DNA from: Pollutimonas sp963706785
GTDB lineage: Bacteria > Pseudomonadota > Gammaproteobacteria > Burkholderiales > Burkholderiaceae_B
Assembly: GCA_963706785.1 (NCBI GenBank)
Contig: CAVPNJ010000008.1
Coordinates: 152,129-216,128, forward strand
Length of the DNA stretch: 64,000 nucleotides
Direction: 5' to 3'
Positions 17,489-27,780 of this stretch are shown here, piece by piece. A model generated the notes under the pieces. The model had not been told where the DNA came from and ran no database searches. It was given only the letters and a program-made list of their open reading frames with translations. Numbering within the stretch: the stretch's first letter is position 1; every line of letters begins with the position of its first letter. A program made the position numbers and the translations under genes.

Positions 17489-17819
17489 ATGAGATCCAAG
17501 GATATATGATAGCTCGGCTCGCTGGCTAGGCGCGACGCTATAAAGGCACGCCGCACATCAACCAAACGACAAAAGCTGGGGTTACAAAAACGGTTTTCTT
17601 AATAAAAACAATAACTTTGGCAAAGTTTATGTTAACCGGGCATTTTAACATGCCAATGTTAACCAACTCCATCATAAAATAACGATAATCAAGCCACACA
17701 ACTAGAACCCGCGGTTTTAGCACGCCATTCCCGGTTTGGCCGAAGTTTCGCATGCATCGCGCGTTTCATATATAGTCAGACTTTTGCCGCTATGCGGCTG
17801 TCTGCATTTTTTTCACATC
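17489..17819. promoter_or_regulatory. Divergent ndk/valS intergenic region
   Basis: A 331-base gene-free stretch, clearly AT-richer than its surroundings, that must carry the promoters of ndk (minus) and valS (plus). It contains two direct copies of ATGTTAACC at 17629-17637 and 17656-17664, 27 bases apart, with an inverted partial copy (TTTTAACAT, 17643-17651) between them. No tRNA or small gene is recognisable. Exact promoter boxes cannot be assigned with confidence. Confidence 0.5.
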
Positions 17820-20670
17820 ATGACCACAAATTCCGCACTGAACGATCCCGAACAACTATCCAAAAGCTTTGAGCCACAAGAAATCGAATCGCGGTGGTAC
17901 GCTGAATGGGAGCGTCGAGGCTACTTTAGTGGCGGCCAGCATGTAGAACCTTCCGACCAGCACGTCAGCCAGCCCTTTGTCGTGCAATTTCCGCCGCCGA
18001 ATGTCACAGGCACGCTGCATATGGGGCATGCATTTAATCAGACCGTAATGGACGGATTGGTACGCTATCACCGCATGCGAGGGGACGATACCGTATTCAT
18101 TCCGGGTACCGATCACGCGGGCATTGCAACTCAAATAGTCGTTGAGCGTCAACTTGATGCGCAAAATATAACGCGCCATGACCTAGGGCGCGAAAAATTT
18201 GTAGAAAAAGTATGGGAATGGAAAGAGAAATCGGGCAACGCAATAACCGAGCAATTCCGACGCCTGGGTTCATCGTGCGATTGGAACCGCGAATATTTCA
18301 CCATGGACGACAACCTTTCGCGCGGGCGTCGTCGAAACCTTTGTACGCCTGCATGAACAAGGCCTGATCTATCGCGGCAAACGCCTTGTTAACTGGGACC
18401 CAGTGCTGGGCACCGCCGTATCCGACCTGGAGGTCGTCAGCGAAGAAGAAGACGGTTCCATGTGGGAGATCCGCTACCCTCTTACCGTCCCAGTCGGGGA
18501 CCTGGAATATTTGGTGGTTGCCACCACTCGCCCCGAGACGATGCTGGGCGACGTCGCGGTCATGGTTCACCCTGAAGACGAACGCTATGCCCATTTGATC
18601 GGTGCAACCGTCAACCTGCCGTTGGTCGGACGCAGTATTCCAGTCATCGCCGACGACTACGTTGATCGTGAATTCGGCACGGGAGTCGTCAAAGTAACTC
18701 CTGCACACGACTTCAACGACTATGCCGTCGGGCAGCGACATGGCCTTGGCATGATCAGTGTGCTGACGCTTGATGCCAAAATCGCTAACGACTCGCCCGA
18801 ACCCTATCGCGGGATGGATCGCTTTGAGGCCCGTAAGAAAATTGTCGAGGACTTAAAGGCGCAAGGTTTACTGCATAGCGTCAAACCGCATAAGCTGATG
18901 GTCCCGCGCGGCGACCGGACCAACACCGTCATTGAACCCATGCTTACCGACCAGTGGTTCGTCGCGATGAGCAAAGCCGCCCCAACCGATTCACTTCACC
19001 CTGGCAAGAGCATTACCGATGTTGCGCTGCAAGTGGTGGAAGACGGCCGCATCAAGTTCTACCCCGAGAACTGGACCACTACCTACAACCAGTGGTTGGA
19101 AAAAATTCAGGACTGGTGCATTTCCCGCCAATTGTGGTGGGGCCATCAAATTCCCGCCTGGTACGCGGAAGATGGCAGGATATTCGTTGCACGCAACGAG
19201 GCCGAGGCAAGACAACAGGCCGACGCCGCCGGCGTAAGCGGCCCGCTCAAGCGTGATGAAGACGTTCTTGATACCTGGTTCTCTTCAGCCTTGGTCCCAT
19301 TTACCGATCTGGGCTGGCCTGAAGAGAATCCCGACCTTGCCCGTTACCTGCCCTCCAGCGTGCTCGTTACCGGCTTTGATATCATTTTCTTCTGGGTCGC
19401 CCGCATGGTCATGATGAGCATGCATATGACGGGCAAGGTGCCCTTCCATACGGTCTATGTGCATGGGCTTGTCTGCGACATGGACGGCAAGAAAATGAGC
19501 AAGTCCAAGGGAAATACTATCGATCCCGTTGATCTAATCGACGGAATCGCCCTGGACGACCTGCTTGAAAAACGTACCAGCGGACTGATGAATCCAAAAC
19601 AGGCCGCAAGCATCAAGAAAAAAACGGCGAAGGATTATCCCAATGGATTCCCAGCCTACGGCACCGACGCCCTGCGCTTTACCATGGCCGCCTATGCCAC
19701 TTTGGGGCGCAACATCAATTTCGACTTAAAGCGCTGTGAAGGCTACCGCAATTTTTGCAACAAGATTTGGAACGCCACCCGCTTTGTACTGATGAATACC
19801 GAAGGGTATGCGCTGGCCGCCCCGGAAAATGCCGAACTGTCGTTTGCCGACCGTTGGATCATCAGCCAGCTGCAACGCCTGGAAACCGAAGTAGAACGCG
19901 GCTTTACCGACTACCGTTTCGACAATATCGCCAACGCCCTTTACCGCTTTGTATGGGACGAATATTGCGACTGGTATGTGGAACTGGCCAAAGTACAGAT
20001 CCAGAACGGCACGGAGCAGCAACAGGCTGGCACGCGACGCACCTTGATTCGAGTACTGGAAACAGTGCTACGCCTGGCGCATCCGATTATCCCGTTCATA
20101 ACCGAAGAGCTTTGGCAAAAAGTGGCTTTGGTTGCGGGCAAGCGCCAGGCAGACGAACAAACCAGCTTGTGCATACAGCCTTACCCACGCGCTAATAATG
20201 ACCTGCTGGATACCGCTGCAGAAGCACAGGTTGCCGAACTGAAGGCGCAAGTGGAAGCGGTACGTGCGTTGCGCGGCGAAATGAATCTATCACCAGCGCA
20301 ACGGGTGCCGCTGATTGCCAAGGGAGACCGCGCCGTGCTGCAGGCCAACAGCCAGTATTTAGCTGCCTTGGCCAAGCTGGAAACCGTGGATATTGCCGAA
20401 AACCTGCCGGATGTCGGTGCACCGGTGCAGGTGGTTGGCGCTACGCAATTAATGCTGCATGTGGAAATCGATGTAAAGGCTGAACGCTTGCGCCTGGGCA
20501 AGGAAGTCGAACGATTGGAAAACGAAATCACTAAGGCGAATGGAAAGCTGTCGAATGCCAGCTTTGTAGAACGCGCGCCCGCCGCGGTAGTCGAGCAAGA
20601 GAAGTTGCGAGTGGCGCAGTTCGGCGAAACGCTGCAGAAAGTGCAGGAGCAGCTGGCCAAGCTGGCGTAA
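17820..20670 (+). CDS. valS: Valyl-tRNA synthetase ValS (one apparent frameshift)
   Basis: Class I synthetase charging tRNA-Val with editing of threonine. The start ATG at 17820 gives MTTNSALNDPEQLSKSFEP. The HIGH-type motif is HMGH (in PNVTGTLHMGHAFN), KMSKS is GKKMSKSKGN, and the C terminus is the coiled-coil arm (KAERLRLGKEVERLENEI). One extra G in the GGG at about 18326-18328 breaks the frame just after MDDNLSR; removing it continues as VVETFVRLHEQGLIYRGKR. The corrected length is 949 residues, normal for the family. Essential gene, so sequence error is likely. Confidence 0.93.
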
Positions 20671-20681
20671 GGTGTCTGAAT

Positions 20682-20723
20682 ACGTCGGACTAGCTTCGTT
20701 AAGGGCTAGTCTGACGTTTTTTT
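20682..20723 (+). terminator. Intrinsic terminator after valS
   Basis: A 13-bp stem (20682-20694 with 20704-20716, one G-T pair) with a nine-base loop is followed by a seven-T run. It begins 12 bases after the valS stop. Confidence 0.92.
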
Positions 20724-20782
20724 ACACGTCGCGAGATTATGGTTGGCAGTTAACATATTGAAAATAAAAAGAGGAAGTGCAA

Positions 20783-21121
20783 ATGAGATGGGTTCTTTCT
20801 TTGGTGGTGTCGCTGGCGTTAAGCGGCCCATCTTTAGCGGCTGCAAAAAATACTCAGGTTGAATTGACGCCCGAACACTTCGCCGCGCTCAATGGGAAAA
20901 ACAGCGGCGGCATTAGTAAGGAAGAATATGAAAAGTTCATGCGTGAAGCATTCAAGAAGTTGGATACTGACCGTAATAACAAGCTCAGCCGAGCTGAAAC
21001 GACCAAGATGTTAACGCCGGAGCAGTTTGCCGCCATCGACGGAAACAACGACGGCGAACTAACCCTCGATGAATTGATAAGCCAGATTACGCGCGATTTT
21101 GAACGCTACGACAAAAAATAG
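20783..21121 (+). CDS. Exported EF-hand (calcium-binding) protein
   Basis: A 112-residue protein with a signal peptide (MRWVLSLVVSLALSG..., cleavage likely after SLAA near residue 20). Two EF-hand loops are seen: DTDRNNKLSRAE (~residues 59-70) and DGNNDGELTLDE (~82-93), both with acidic residues at positions 1, 3, 5 and 12 or close to that pattern. It is probably periplasmic; function unknown. The start ATG at 20783 has AGAGGA upstream; a GTG two codons earlier is possible. It is converging on trmD, with 54 bases between. Confidence 0.75.
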   Translation: MRWVLSLVVSLALSGPSLAAAKNTQVELTPEHFAALNGKNSGGISKEEYEKFMREAFKKLDTDRNNKLSRAETTKMLTPEQFAAIDGNNDGELTLDELISQITRDFERYDKK

Positions 21122-21175
21122 GATAGCCAACAGGTGGTAAGGGTCGCTAAAAGCCCCAAACACGACGAAGCAGCA

Positions 21176-21955
21176 CTACCCTTTCAACTGCCTCAAGAAC
21201 TTCTCGTCGGCCGGGGACAGCAGACCGGCTTCCCGAGCAGCGGCTATCAAATCGGGGCGTCTTGCGCTAGTTAACGTCAATGACTGCTGACGGCGCCATA
21301 CCGCTATATTGGCATGGTGGCCCGACATCAATTCAGGAGGCACCGGCAAACCTTGATATTCTTCCGGGCGCGTGTAATGGGGGCTATCCAGTAGGCCCGT
21401 CAACGCAGTATTGAACGAATCCTGCAGGGCTGATTCAGCGGCATTCAATGCACCGGGCAGCAGGCGCACCGCGCTATCGATAATGGCCAGCGCGGCAATT
21501 TCACCGCCGGAAAGCACAAAGTCGCCCATGGAGACTTCGTGCGTGACGTTACGGTCTATGAAGCGCTGATCTATGCCTTCATAGCGCCCGCAAATCAGGA
21601 TTGCACCGTCGCTATGAGCCAATGTCTGGGCCGTGGCCTGATCGAAGCGCCGCCCTGTCGGGCTCATGAGAATAACGGGGGTATTGGACTGTTCCGGTGG
21701 CAGCCCTTCGCGGGCCGCCACGCGGGCGCTCCTGGCGGCCGCCACAGCCTGCTCCAGCGGTTCGGCCATCATTACCATGCCGGGCCCACCGCCATAAGGA
21801 CGGTCATCTACGGTGCGATGCACGTCGTGCGTAAAATCGCGGGGATTCCACAAGCCTAGCGACCACAACTGCTGCTTATGCGCGCGACCGGTTACCCCTA
21901 GATCGCGCACTATGGTGAACATATCCGGAAACAGGGAAACAACATCAAACCGCAT
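21176..21955 (-). CDS. trmD: tRNA (guanine37-N1)-methyltransferase TrmD
   Basis: SPOUT methyltransferase making m1G37, which prevents +1 frameshifting. About 259 residues from MRFDVVSLFPDMF. Conserved stretches are RPYGGGPGMVMM, the knot region LICGRYEGIDQRF and VSMGDFVLSGGEIAAL, and SPHYTRPEEYQG near the C-terminal domain. A longer frame to 22003 exists but MRFDVV is the family start. The usual downstream partner rplS is not here: the next gene is on the other strand. Confidence 0.97.
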   Translation of the reverse strand: MRFDVVSLFPDMFTIVRDLGVTGRAHKQQLWSLGLWNPRDFTHDVHRTVDDRPYGGGPGMVMMAEPLEQAVAAARSARVAAREGLPPEQSNTPVILMSPTGRRFDQATAQTLAHSDGAILICGRYEGIDQRFIDRNVTHEVSMGDFVLSGGEIAALAIIDSAVRLLPGALNAAESALQDSFNTALTGLLDSPHYTRPEEYQGLPVPPELMSGHHANIAVWRRQQSLTLTSARRPDLIAAAREAGLLSPADEKFLRQLKG

Positions 21956-22056
21956 AGCTTGGATACGCCTTACTGATTCAGCATCCGGAATGGACGGACA
22001 CAACCCGGCGCATCACGCTTGATGCGCAAACCCTTGCGGACGAACATATTCGAAAT

Positions 22057-22677
22057 TTATAACTCGACGGGCCAGTTGCTATCGAGACGTTTATTGGCAA
22101 TATCGACAGTATGCACATGTGCAGCGACGAACGGCACCAGAACTTCGACCATGCGACCTTTTTCGTTCTGCATCAGCACTAGTTCGCCACCGGAGTCGAT
22201 CGTTGCCCGCGCAACACGCAGTAGCGCATGAGCACCATTGTCGATGACTTCGATTACCTTGCCGATCAGTTCGGGCTGACCGTCGCGTTCGCCAAAGAGC
22301 CGACAGTCGATGAGATCGACCCAGTAGTATTCGTCGTCGTCCGCTGCAGGAAATTCGGCGCGTGGCACCCACACCGTATGCCCTTTCATGGACTCGGCAT
22401 GATCGCGGTCTGGAACAATGCTAAGTTCAGCAACGATCGTAGCGCCCTGCGGCCGACAAGCAACAACACCCGCGGGGAAGGCAGACGGCAAAGCGCCCGT
22501 GCTTCCAACCGGAACGGGCGCTTTTAACCACCAGGTTTTTGCCGCAAGCAATCCCTGGGCATCCGAGGAATGGGGCTGAACCTTGACCCAGCCGCGCACG
22601 CCATAAGCAGACACAATGCGCCCGAGCTCTACCAGATCCGCAGGAGCTCCGGTATGCGAAGTGTCTTTATTGGCCAC
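22057..22677 (-). CDS. rimM: Ribosome maturation factor RimM
   Basis: Assists assembly of the 30S head by binding uS19. 206 residues with the N-terminal domain ELGRIVSAYGVRGWVKVQP and the C-terminal PRC barrel (YYWVDLIDCRLFGE and VPFVAAHVHTVD). It lies between rpsP (24-base gap) and trmD in the standard rpsP-rimM-trmD order. Confidence 0.96.
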   Translation of the reverse strand: MANKDTSHTGAPADLVELGRIVSAYGVRGWVKVQPHSSDAQGLLAAKTWWLKAPVPVGSTGALPSAFPAGVVACRPQGATIVAELSIVPDRDHAESMKGHTVWVPRAEFPAADDDEYYWVDLIDCRLFGERDGQPELIGKVIEVIDNGAHALLRVARATIDSGGELVLMQNEKGRMVEVLVPFVAAHVHTVDIANKRLDSNWPVEL

Positions 22678-22701
22678 CTTGAATGCTGTAAAGCAGCGCT
22701 A

Positions 22702-22956
22702 TCAGGCCGCTGCTTTAGCTGAGTATTCTTTGACCAAACGCGTAACAGCTGGCGACAGCTGCGCGCCATTGTCGGTCCAGTACTGAACACGATCCAAAGC
22801 AAGACGCAGGTTTTCCTGGCCTTCGTTGGCTACGGGGTTGTAAAAGCCCACGCGCTCAATAAAGCGACCGTCGCGACGATTACGCGAGTCGGCTGCTACA
22901 ACGTTGTAAAACGGACGCTTCTTCGAGCCGCCACGGGCTAGACGAATCACAACCAT
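22702..22956 (-). CDS. rpsP: 30S ribosomal protein bS16
   Basis: 84-residue ribosomal protein starting MVVIRLARGGSKKRPFYNVV, the family signature, followed by DSRNRRDGRFIERVGFYNP. Structural protein of the 30S body. First gene of rpsP-rimM-trmD; its promoter should lie in the ~120 bases up to tusA. Confidence 0.98.
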   Translation of the reverse strand: MVVIRLARGGSKKRPFYNVVAADSRNRRDGRFIERVGFYNPVANEGQENLRLALDRVQYWTDNGAQLSPAVTRLVKEYSAKAAA

Positions 22957-23076
22957 TGGTAATCCTTAAAAAATACTGTGAAAAACAAAAGATTCTAGCA
23001 TCTATCAGTCAGTATCGGCAAACCGATTTTGATTGGCACGCTTAATAATAATGAAAAAGCAACAACCTGAAGCCTA

Positions 23077-23322
23077 TTAACGTCGGCGCAGAAAATGCAC
23101 GGCACCGCTGTCAGTTTCGAGTTGTGCCGTAAGAGTATTGCCGGTTTGCCGACAAAACGCCTGGAAATCTTGAATAGCGTGGGTGTCGGTAGTAATTACC
23201 TTAAGCACCTGCCCGCTTTCCAACTGCGCCAATGCCTTCTTGGCGCGCAAAATAGGCAAAGGGCATTTCAGACCTGAAGCGTCAACCTCCAGGTCGGCAT
23301 CAGGTACGCCAGCATCAATCAT
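23077..23322 (-). CDS. tusA: TusA/SirA-family sulfur carrier protein
   Basis: 81 residues with the family core LKCPLPILRAKKAL, where the Cys of CPxP carries a persulfide. TusA passes sulfur to the TusBCD-MnmA path for tRNA 2-thiouridine or to other acceptors. The gene lies 73 bases past alaS on the same strand. Family assignment is firm; the exact physiological partner cannot be told here. Confidence 0.85.
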   Translation of the reverse strand: MIDAGVPDADLEVDASGLKCPLPILRAKKALAQLESGQVLKVITTDTHAIQDFQAFCRQTGNTLTAQLETDSGAVHFLRRR

Positions 23323-23395
23323 TGTTTAAACCATTCCATGTTGGCGCTTCCGCAGAAGGCGTCGTCGCCACACTAAATATCTGCGGCCCTACCGC

Positions 23396-26020
23396 TTAAC
23401 CGAGCCGTTCGCGTACCCAACTTTCGACGCTGGAGGTAGCCTGAGTAAGGGCAGCAACATCGGTGCCGCCGCCCATAGCCATATCGGGACGACCACCGCC
23501 TTTACCGCCTACCTGCGCAGCCACCATACCGATGAGCTCACCCGCTTTCACCTTATTGGCCAGATCGGCGGTGACGCCCGCGACCAGGCTGATTCGGTCA
23601 TCCACCACCGTCGTTAGCACAACAACCGCCGATTTAAGCCGATCTTTCAGCTGGTCTACCATGCCACGCAAGGCTTTTGGATCGGCTCCCGAGAGGTTGG
23701 CGACCAGCAACTTGGCGCCGCCATCGAGTGCAATGGCCTCGGACGACCAGATCGTTGCCCGCAGACGCCGCCTGCTTGCTTTTTAACTGATCCAGTTGCC
23801 GTTCAAGCGTCTTGAACTGAGTTTGCATGAGCGCGATTCGATCGACGAGTTCGGCTGGCTGTGTTTTCAGCAAACCTGCAGCCTGGACGAGGGTATCGTT
23901 GGTTTCCTGAACCCATCGCACTGCATTGTCGCCCGTAATGGCTTCGATTCGGCGCACACCGGCCGCGACCCCACCTTCCGAAAGTATCTTGAACAAACCG
24001 ATGTCGCCGGTTCGCGTCACATGAGTGCCGCCGCAGAGCTCGCGCGAAAAACCGATGTCCAGCACGCGCACCGTGTCGCCGTACTTTTCGCCGAACAAGG
24101 CCATGGCGCCCGCCCTGCACAGCTTCATCGTATGGCATGATCTGCGCGTTAGTGGGGTGATTATCGAGCACCTGTGCATTGACTATCTGTTCGACCTCGA
24201 TGATCTGGTTCGCTGTCATGGGAGCGTCGTGCGCAAAATCAAAGCGCGTCTTTTCGGAATCGACCAGCGAGCCGCGTTGCTGAACATGGCCGCCGAGCAC
24301 TTGACGCAAAGCCTTATGCATTAGGTGCGTCGCGGAGTGATTGCGCACTGTGCGCTCACGATGAACGGTATCTACCTGAGCGCTCACCTCGTCGCCGATG
24401 GAGAGCGTTCCGCGGATCACTTCACCATGATGGCCGAACACGCCATTTTGAATTTTGAGAGTATCGCTAACCTGGAATTGTGTATCGCTGGCTTCTAGCA
24501 CGCCTGTATCGCCTACCTGGCCGCCAGACTCGGCATAAAACGGCGTAACGTCGAGAACCACAATTGCATGTTGACCAGCGGCCACAGAATCGGTCGAAGT
24601 AACCATCGACATATAGGGCCGTTACCTTGCCCGAAGACTGCAAACGTTCGTAGCCTTCAAATCGAGTCGAAGCGCCGGAATAGGCCAGGCCTTCTATCGC
24701 CTTGAACTTGCCTGCAGCACGCGCTTGTTCGCGCTGACGGTTCATCGCGATATCGAAGCCTTCCTGGTCTATTCGTACATTGCGCTCGCGACAAATGTCG
24801 GCGGTCAAATCAACTGGGAAACCGTAGGTGTCATATAGCGTGAATAGAGTCTGGCCATCAAGCACCCCATTTTCGCCAATATTGCCGAGTGCGGAGTCCA
24901 GGATTTTCATGCCGTGTTCCAGGGTTTCACTGAAACGCTCTTCTTCTTGCTTCAGGACCTGCTCGACTCGTGACTGCTGAGAGGCGAGCTCGGGATAGGC
25001 GTCGCCCATTTGCGCGACCAAGTCGCCCACGAGACGATAGAAAAAAGTACCCGACTGGCCCAGTTTATGACCGTGACGCAATGCGCGGCGTACGATACGT
25101 CGCAGCACATAACCGCGCCCCTCGTTGCTTGGAATGACGCCATCGACAATCAAAAAACTACATGCGCGGATATGATCGGCAATGACCTTCAACGAATTAT
25201 TGCTTAAGTCAGTTGTACCCGTTTCGCGCGCCGCGGCGGCGATTAGGGCCTGAAAGAGATCAATCTCGTAATTGGAATGCACGTGTTGTAGCACGGCGGC
25301 AATTCGTTCCAGCCCCATGCCGGTATCTACGCATGGCTTGGGCAGCTTCGGCATGTTGCCAGCGGCGTCCCGTTCGAACTGCATGAAAACAAGGTTCCAG
25401 ATCTCGATATAACGATCTCCGTCTTCTTCGGGCGATCCGGGAGGGCCGCCCCAGATTTCTGGACCGTGATCGTAAAAAATTTCGGAACAAGGGCCGCAGG
25501 GGCCGGTATCGGCCATTTGCCAGAAGTTATCCGACGCGTACCGCCCGCCCTTGTTATCGCCAATACGGATTATGCGCTCGGTAGGGACACCGACTTCGTT
25601 GGCCCAGATATCGTAGGCCTCGTCGTCCTCTTGATAAACGGTGACCCATAGCTTCTCGGCAGGCAATCCGTAGATGACGGTCAATAATTCCCAGGCATAC
25701 TGGATTGCTTCGCGCTTGAAATAATCGCCAAAGCTAAAATTGCCGAGCATCTCGAAAAAGGTATGGTGCCGGGCGGTATAACCCACGTTCTCTAGATCGT
25801 TATGCTTTCCTCCGGCGCGCACGCAGCGCTGCGAAGACGCTGCGCGGTTGTACGCGCGCGTGTCCTTGCCAGTGAATACGTCCTTGAACTGCACCATGCC
25901 AGCGTTGGTGAACAATAAAGTCGGGTCATTGCCTGGCACAAGCGACGACGAGGCGACGACGTTGTGGCCTTTCGACTCGAAGAAAGACAAAAACTTTTGA
26001 CGTATTTCGGAGGTTTTCAT
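23396..26020 (-). CDS. alaS: Alanyl-tRNA synthetase AlaS (three apparent frameshifts)
   Basis: Class II synthetase charging tRNA-Ala with editing of serine and glycine. Start ATG at 26020 gives MKTSEIRQKFLSFFESKGH. Visible are SSLVPGNDPTLLFTNAGM, GAxGRGYVLRRIVRRA-like motif (GRGYVLRRIVRRALRHG), the editing-site HSATHLMHKALR, the CGGTHV zinc ligands, and the C-terminal GGKGGGRPDMAMGGG. Single extra bases are inferred near 24599 (TT), 24113-24115 (GGG) and 23744; correcting them gives 873 residues, the normal length. Essential gene, so read errors are likeliest. Confidence 0.92.
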
Positions 26021-26215
26021 TGCAGAAAAAGCGCTAATCAATAGGTAACCTGTGATTATAGAGGGACTTTTGCCCAAAATACCAAGCCCCTAAGCGCCAT
26101 GACTTTGCAGAATTATGAAAAATAGGTTTAGACACAGTCGATTCGTTGACTGGAATTTAAATGTGCTTTTCTTTCCAAGCGCTTCGGTATAGATGCGCGA
26201 TACCGTTTAGGCAGC

Positions 26216-26716
26216 TTAACGTCCGTCAATGAAATACGAGCGGGTCAATGGTGCTTCATCGCAATTGGGCGCGCCGTCAACGCGGTCCACGACGATAAAA
26301 TCGCCATCATGCCCCAGTGTTATCAGGGGATGATGCCACGTGCCGGAATAATAATTGACGCCTTGATCCCCTTGCACCAGGAACGCGCGCAACCCCGATT
26401 CATCGGGCTTGTCATCTGACCCATTCGGCGCCACCACTGCAATGAACGACGCCTGATTGAGTGGAATCCAGGACTGACTACCAAGCGGATGACGTTCCAG
26501 CATATTGATCGTGACTGGATACGTACACCCATCGCCGCGTGCAAGGCTGATACCGGCCCGAGCGCTTTCACCAATTAGCTGTACTGAGGCCAAATGATGA
26601 TAGCGGCGCGTAGTGCCGCGATTAATAGGGTACCAATCACTGCCTTCCATTTGGATTACTTCGCCAAACGGAGCGAAAGCAGCCCTGCTTAAGGGCTCGA
26701 CTTTTAATTTGTACAT
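26216..26716 (-). CDS. allA: Ureidoglycolate lyase AllA
   Basis: Splits ureidoglycolate to glyoxylate and urea, the last step of allantoin degradation. About 166 residues with the family start YKLKVEPLSRAAFAPFGEVI and the conserved GTWHHPLITLG block near residue 125 that holds metal/active-site residues. Start MYKLKVEPL at 26716 chosen over an ATG six codons upstream. No other allantoin or purine-degradation gene is next to it: alaS and the pilus operon flank it. Confidence 0.9.
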   Translation of the reverse strand: MYKLKVEPLSRAAFAPFGEVIQMEGSDWYPINRGTTRRYHHLASVQLIGESARAGISLARGDGCTYPVTINMLERHPLGSQSWIPLNQASFIAVVAPNGSDDKPDESGLRAFLVQGDQGVNYYSGTWHHPLITLGHDGDFIVVDRVDGAPNCDEAPLTRSYFIDGR

Positions 26717-26748
26717 CGTGCTTCGCCTTTTCATTCAAATGCGACCCG

Positions 26749-27771
26749 TCAGTCGACACATAAATAGCCCATGGTGCGACCCTCTGGAAATGCCTGCGGT
26801 CCGCTGTCCGAAATTAATACAGGAAGGGATTGCCCAGGGCAAGTACAACTTCCGGTCACTGGATTTTCGGTGGAGGTCTTGATTCTGGTTTGACAACCGT
26901 AAACAAGATTAACCGAGTATCCGCCATTGCCCGAGCGACTTGATGAGCGCCAGATATTCTCATTACATACTAAGAGGCCTCCCGCCGCATCGCGCGCTAC
27001 AGCGTTGTTAACGGCACATGGGGATTGCAGGCTTTCCTGCGCCCCCAAATGCAGATACTGTTGAGTCCGCAAGTCGCTTCCAGCACTGATATTGCCTTTA
27101 ACAGTAGCAGACCCCCGGAAATCCGGATCTCGAACATCGGCGACGCGCAAAAAATCCAGGTGACCGAGCTGTTCAGTGGTAATAGCCATAGCTACAGTAC
27201 CGGGCGGCAAAGCAGAACCTGGCAGCGGTGGATTCGGAAACGCGAATGCCGGCCCCTGTAACAAATGGGGCCGTGCAGAGCTTACGGCACCTCCCCAGCC
27301 CTGCGCAGCCAACACCCATTGAGCCACCATTTGTTCGTCCACGCCGGCCGTTGAAGACGAGGTTAAGGGCAAGTCGCTGTACACGATGGCTTCCAGGCGA
27401 CATGACATCCCCGGGCAGGCTCCGCTGCGCATCAAACGCATTGAAGCACTACCGCCCGGAAAAATCCGCTCGGGGAAAGCAGCGGACAAGAGTCCGTCGG
27501 ATTTAAGTTCCACCAACCTGGGGGCAGCCCAGTCGGCGTAACCTTTATCGCCAAGTACCTGTGCATGTTCGGCAGTAGTCAACACATCAGCGTAACGTTC
27601 AATATAGCGATGCAAAGATTTTTTAACGGCCAGCATCCACACTGCACTGGCCTGTGCGCTGGCATCGTTGATTTTGTTGACCAGAGTATTCGTACCCCAC
27701 ACCGCCAGCAATACCGTCACGATCGCCGCAAGAATCAGTTCTAATAGTGCAAATCCTTGTTGTTCGCGCAT
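26749..27771 (-). CDS. pilV: PilV-like minor pilin / type IVb pilus tip adhesin
   Basis: 340 residues. A short leader MREQQG precedes FALLELILAAIVTVLLAVWG, a class III prepilin signal with Glu5 and a hydrophobic helix. The centre holds the PilV-type stretch CAVNNAVARDAAGGLLVC, and the C terminus is cysteine-rich (YGCQTR, GSCTCPGQ, GYLCVD). In plasmid R64, PilV sits at the tip of the thin pilus and binds recipient-cell lipopolysaccharide. Here it is the last gene of the pilus operon, 9 bases after pilS; no recombinase or shuffling C-terminal segments follow. Confidence 0.82.
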   Translation of the reverse strand: MREQQGFALLELILAAIVTVLLAVWGTNTLVNKINDASAQASAVWMLAVKKSLHRYIERYADVLTTAEHAQVLGDKGYADWAAPRLVELKSDGLLSAAFPERIFPGGSASMRLMRSGACPGMSCRLEAIVYSDLPLTSSSTAGVDEQMVAQWVLAAQGWGGAVSSARPHLLQGPAFAFPNPPLPGSALPPGTVAMAITTEQLGHLDFLRVADVRDPDFRGSATVKGNISAGSDLRTQQYLHLGAQESLQSPCAVNNAVARDAAGGLLVCNENIWRSSSRSGNGGYSVNLVYGCQTRIKTSTENPVTGSCTCPGQSLPVLISDSGPQAFPEGRTMGYLCVD

Positions 27772-27780
27772 GCGGGGACC

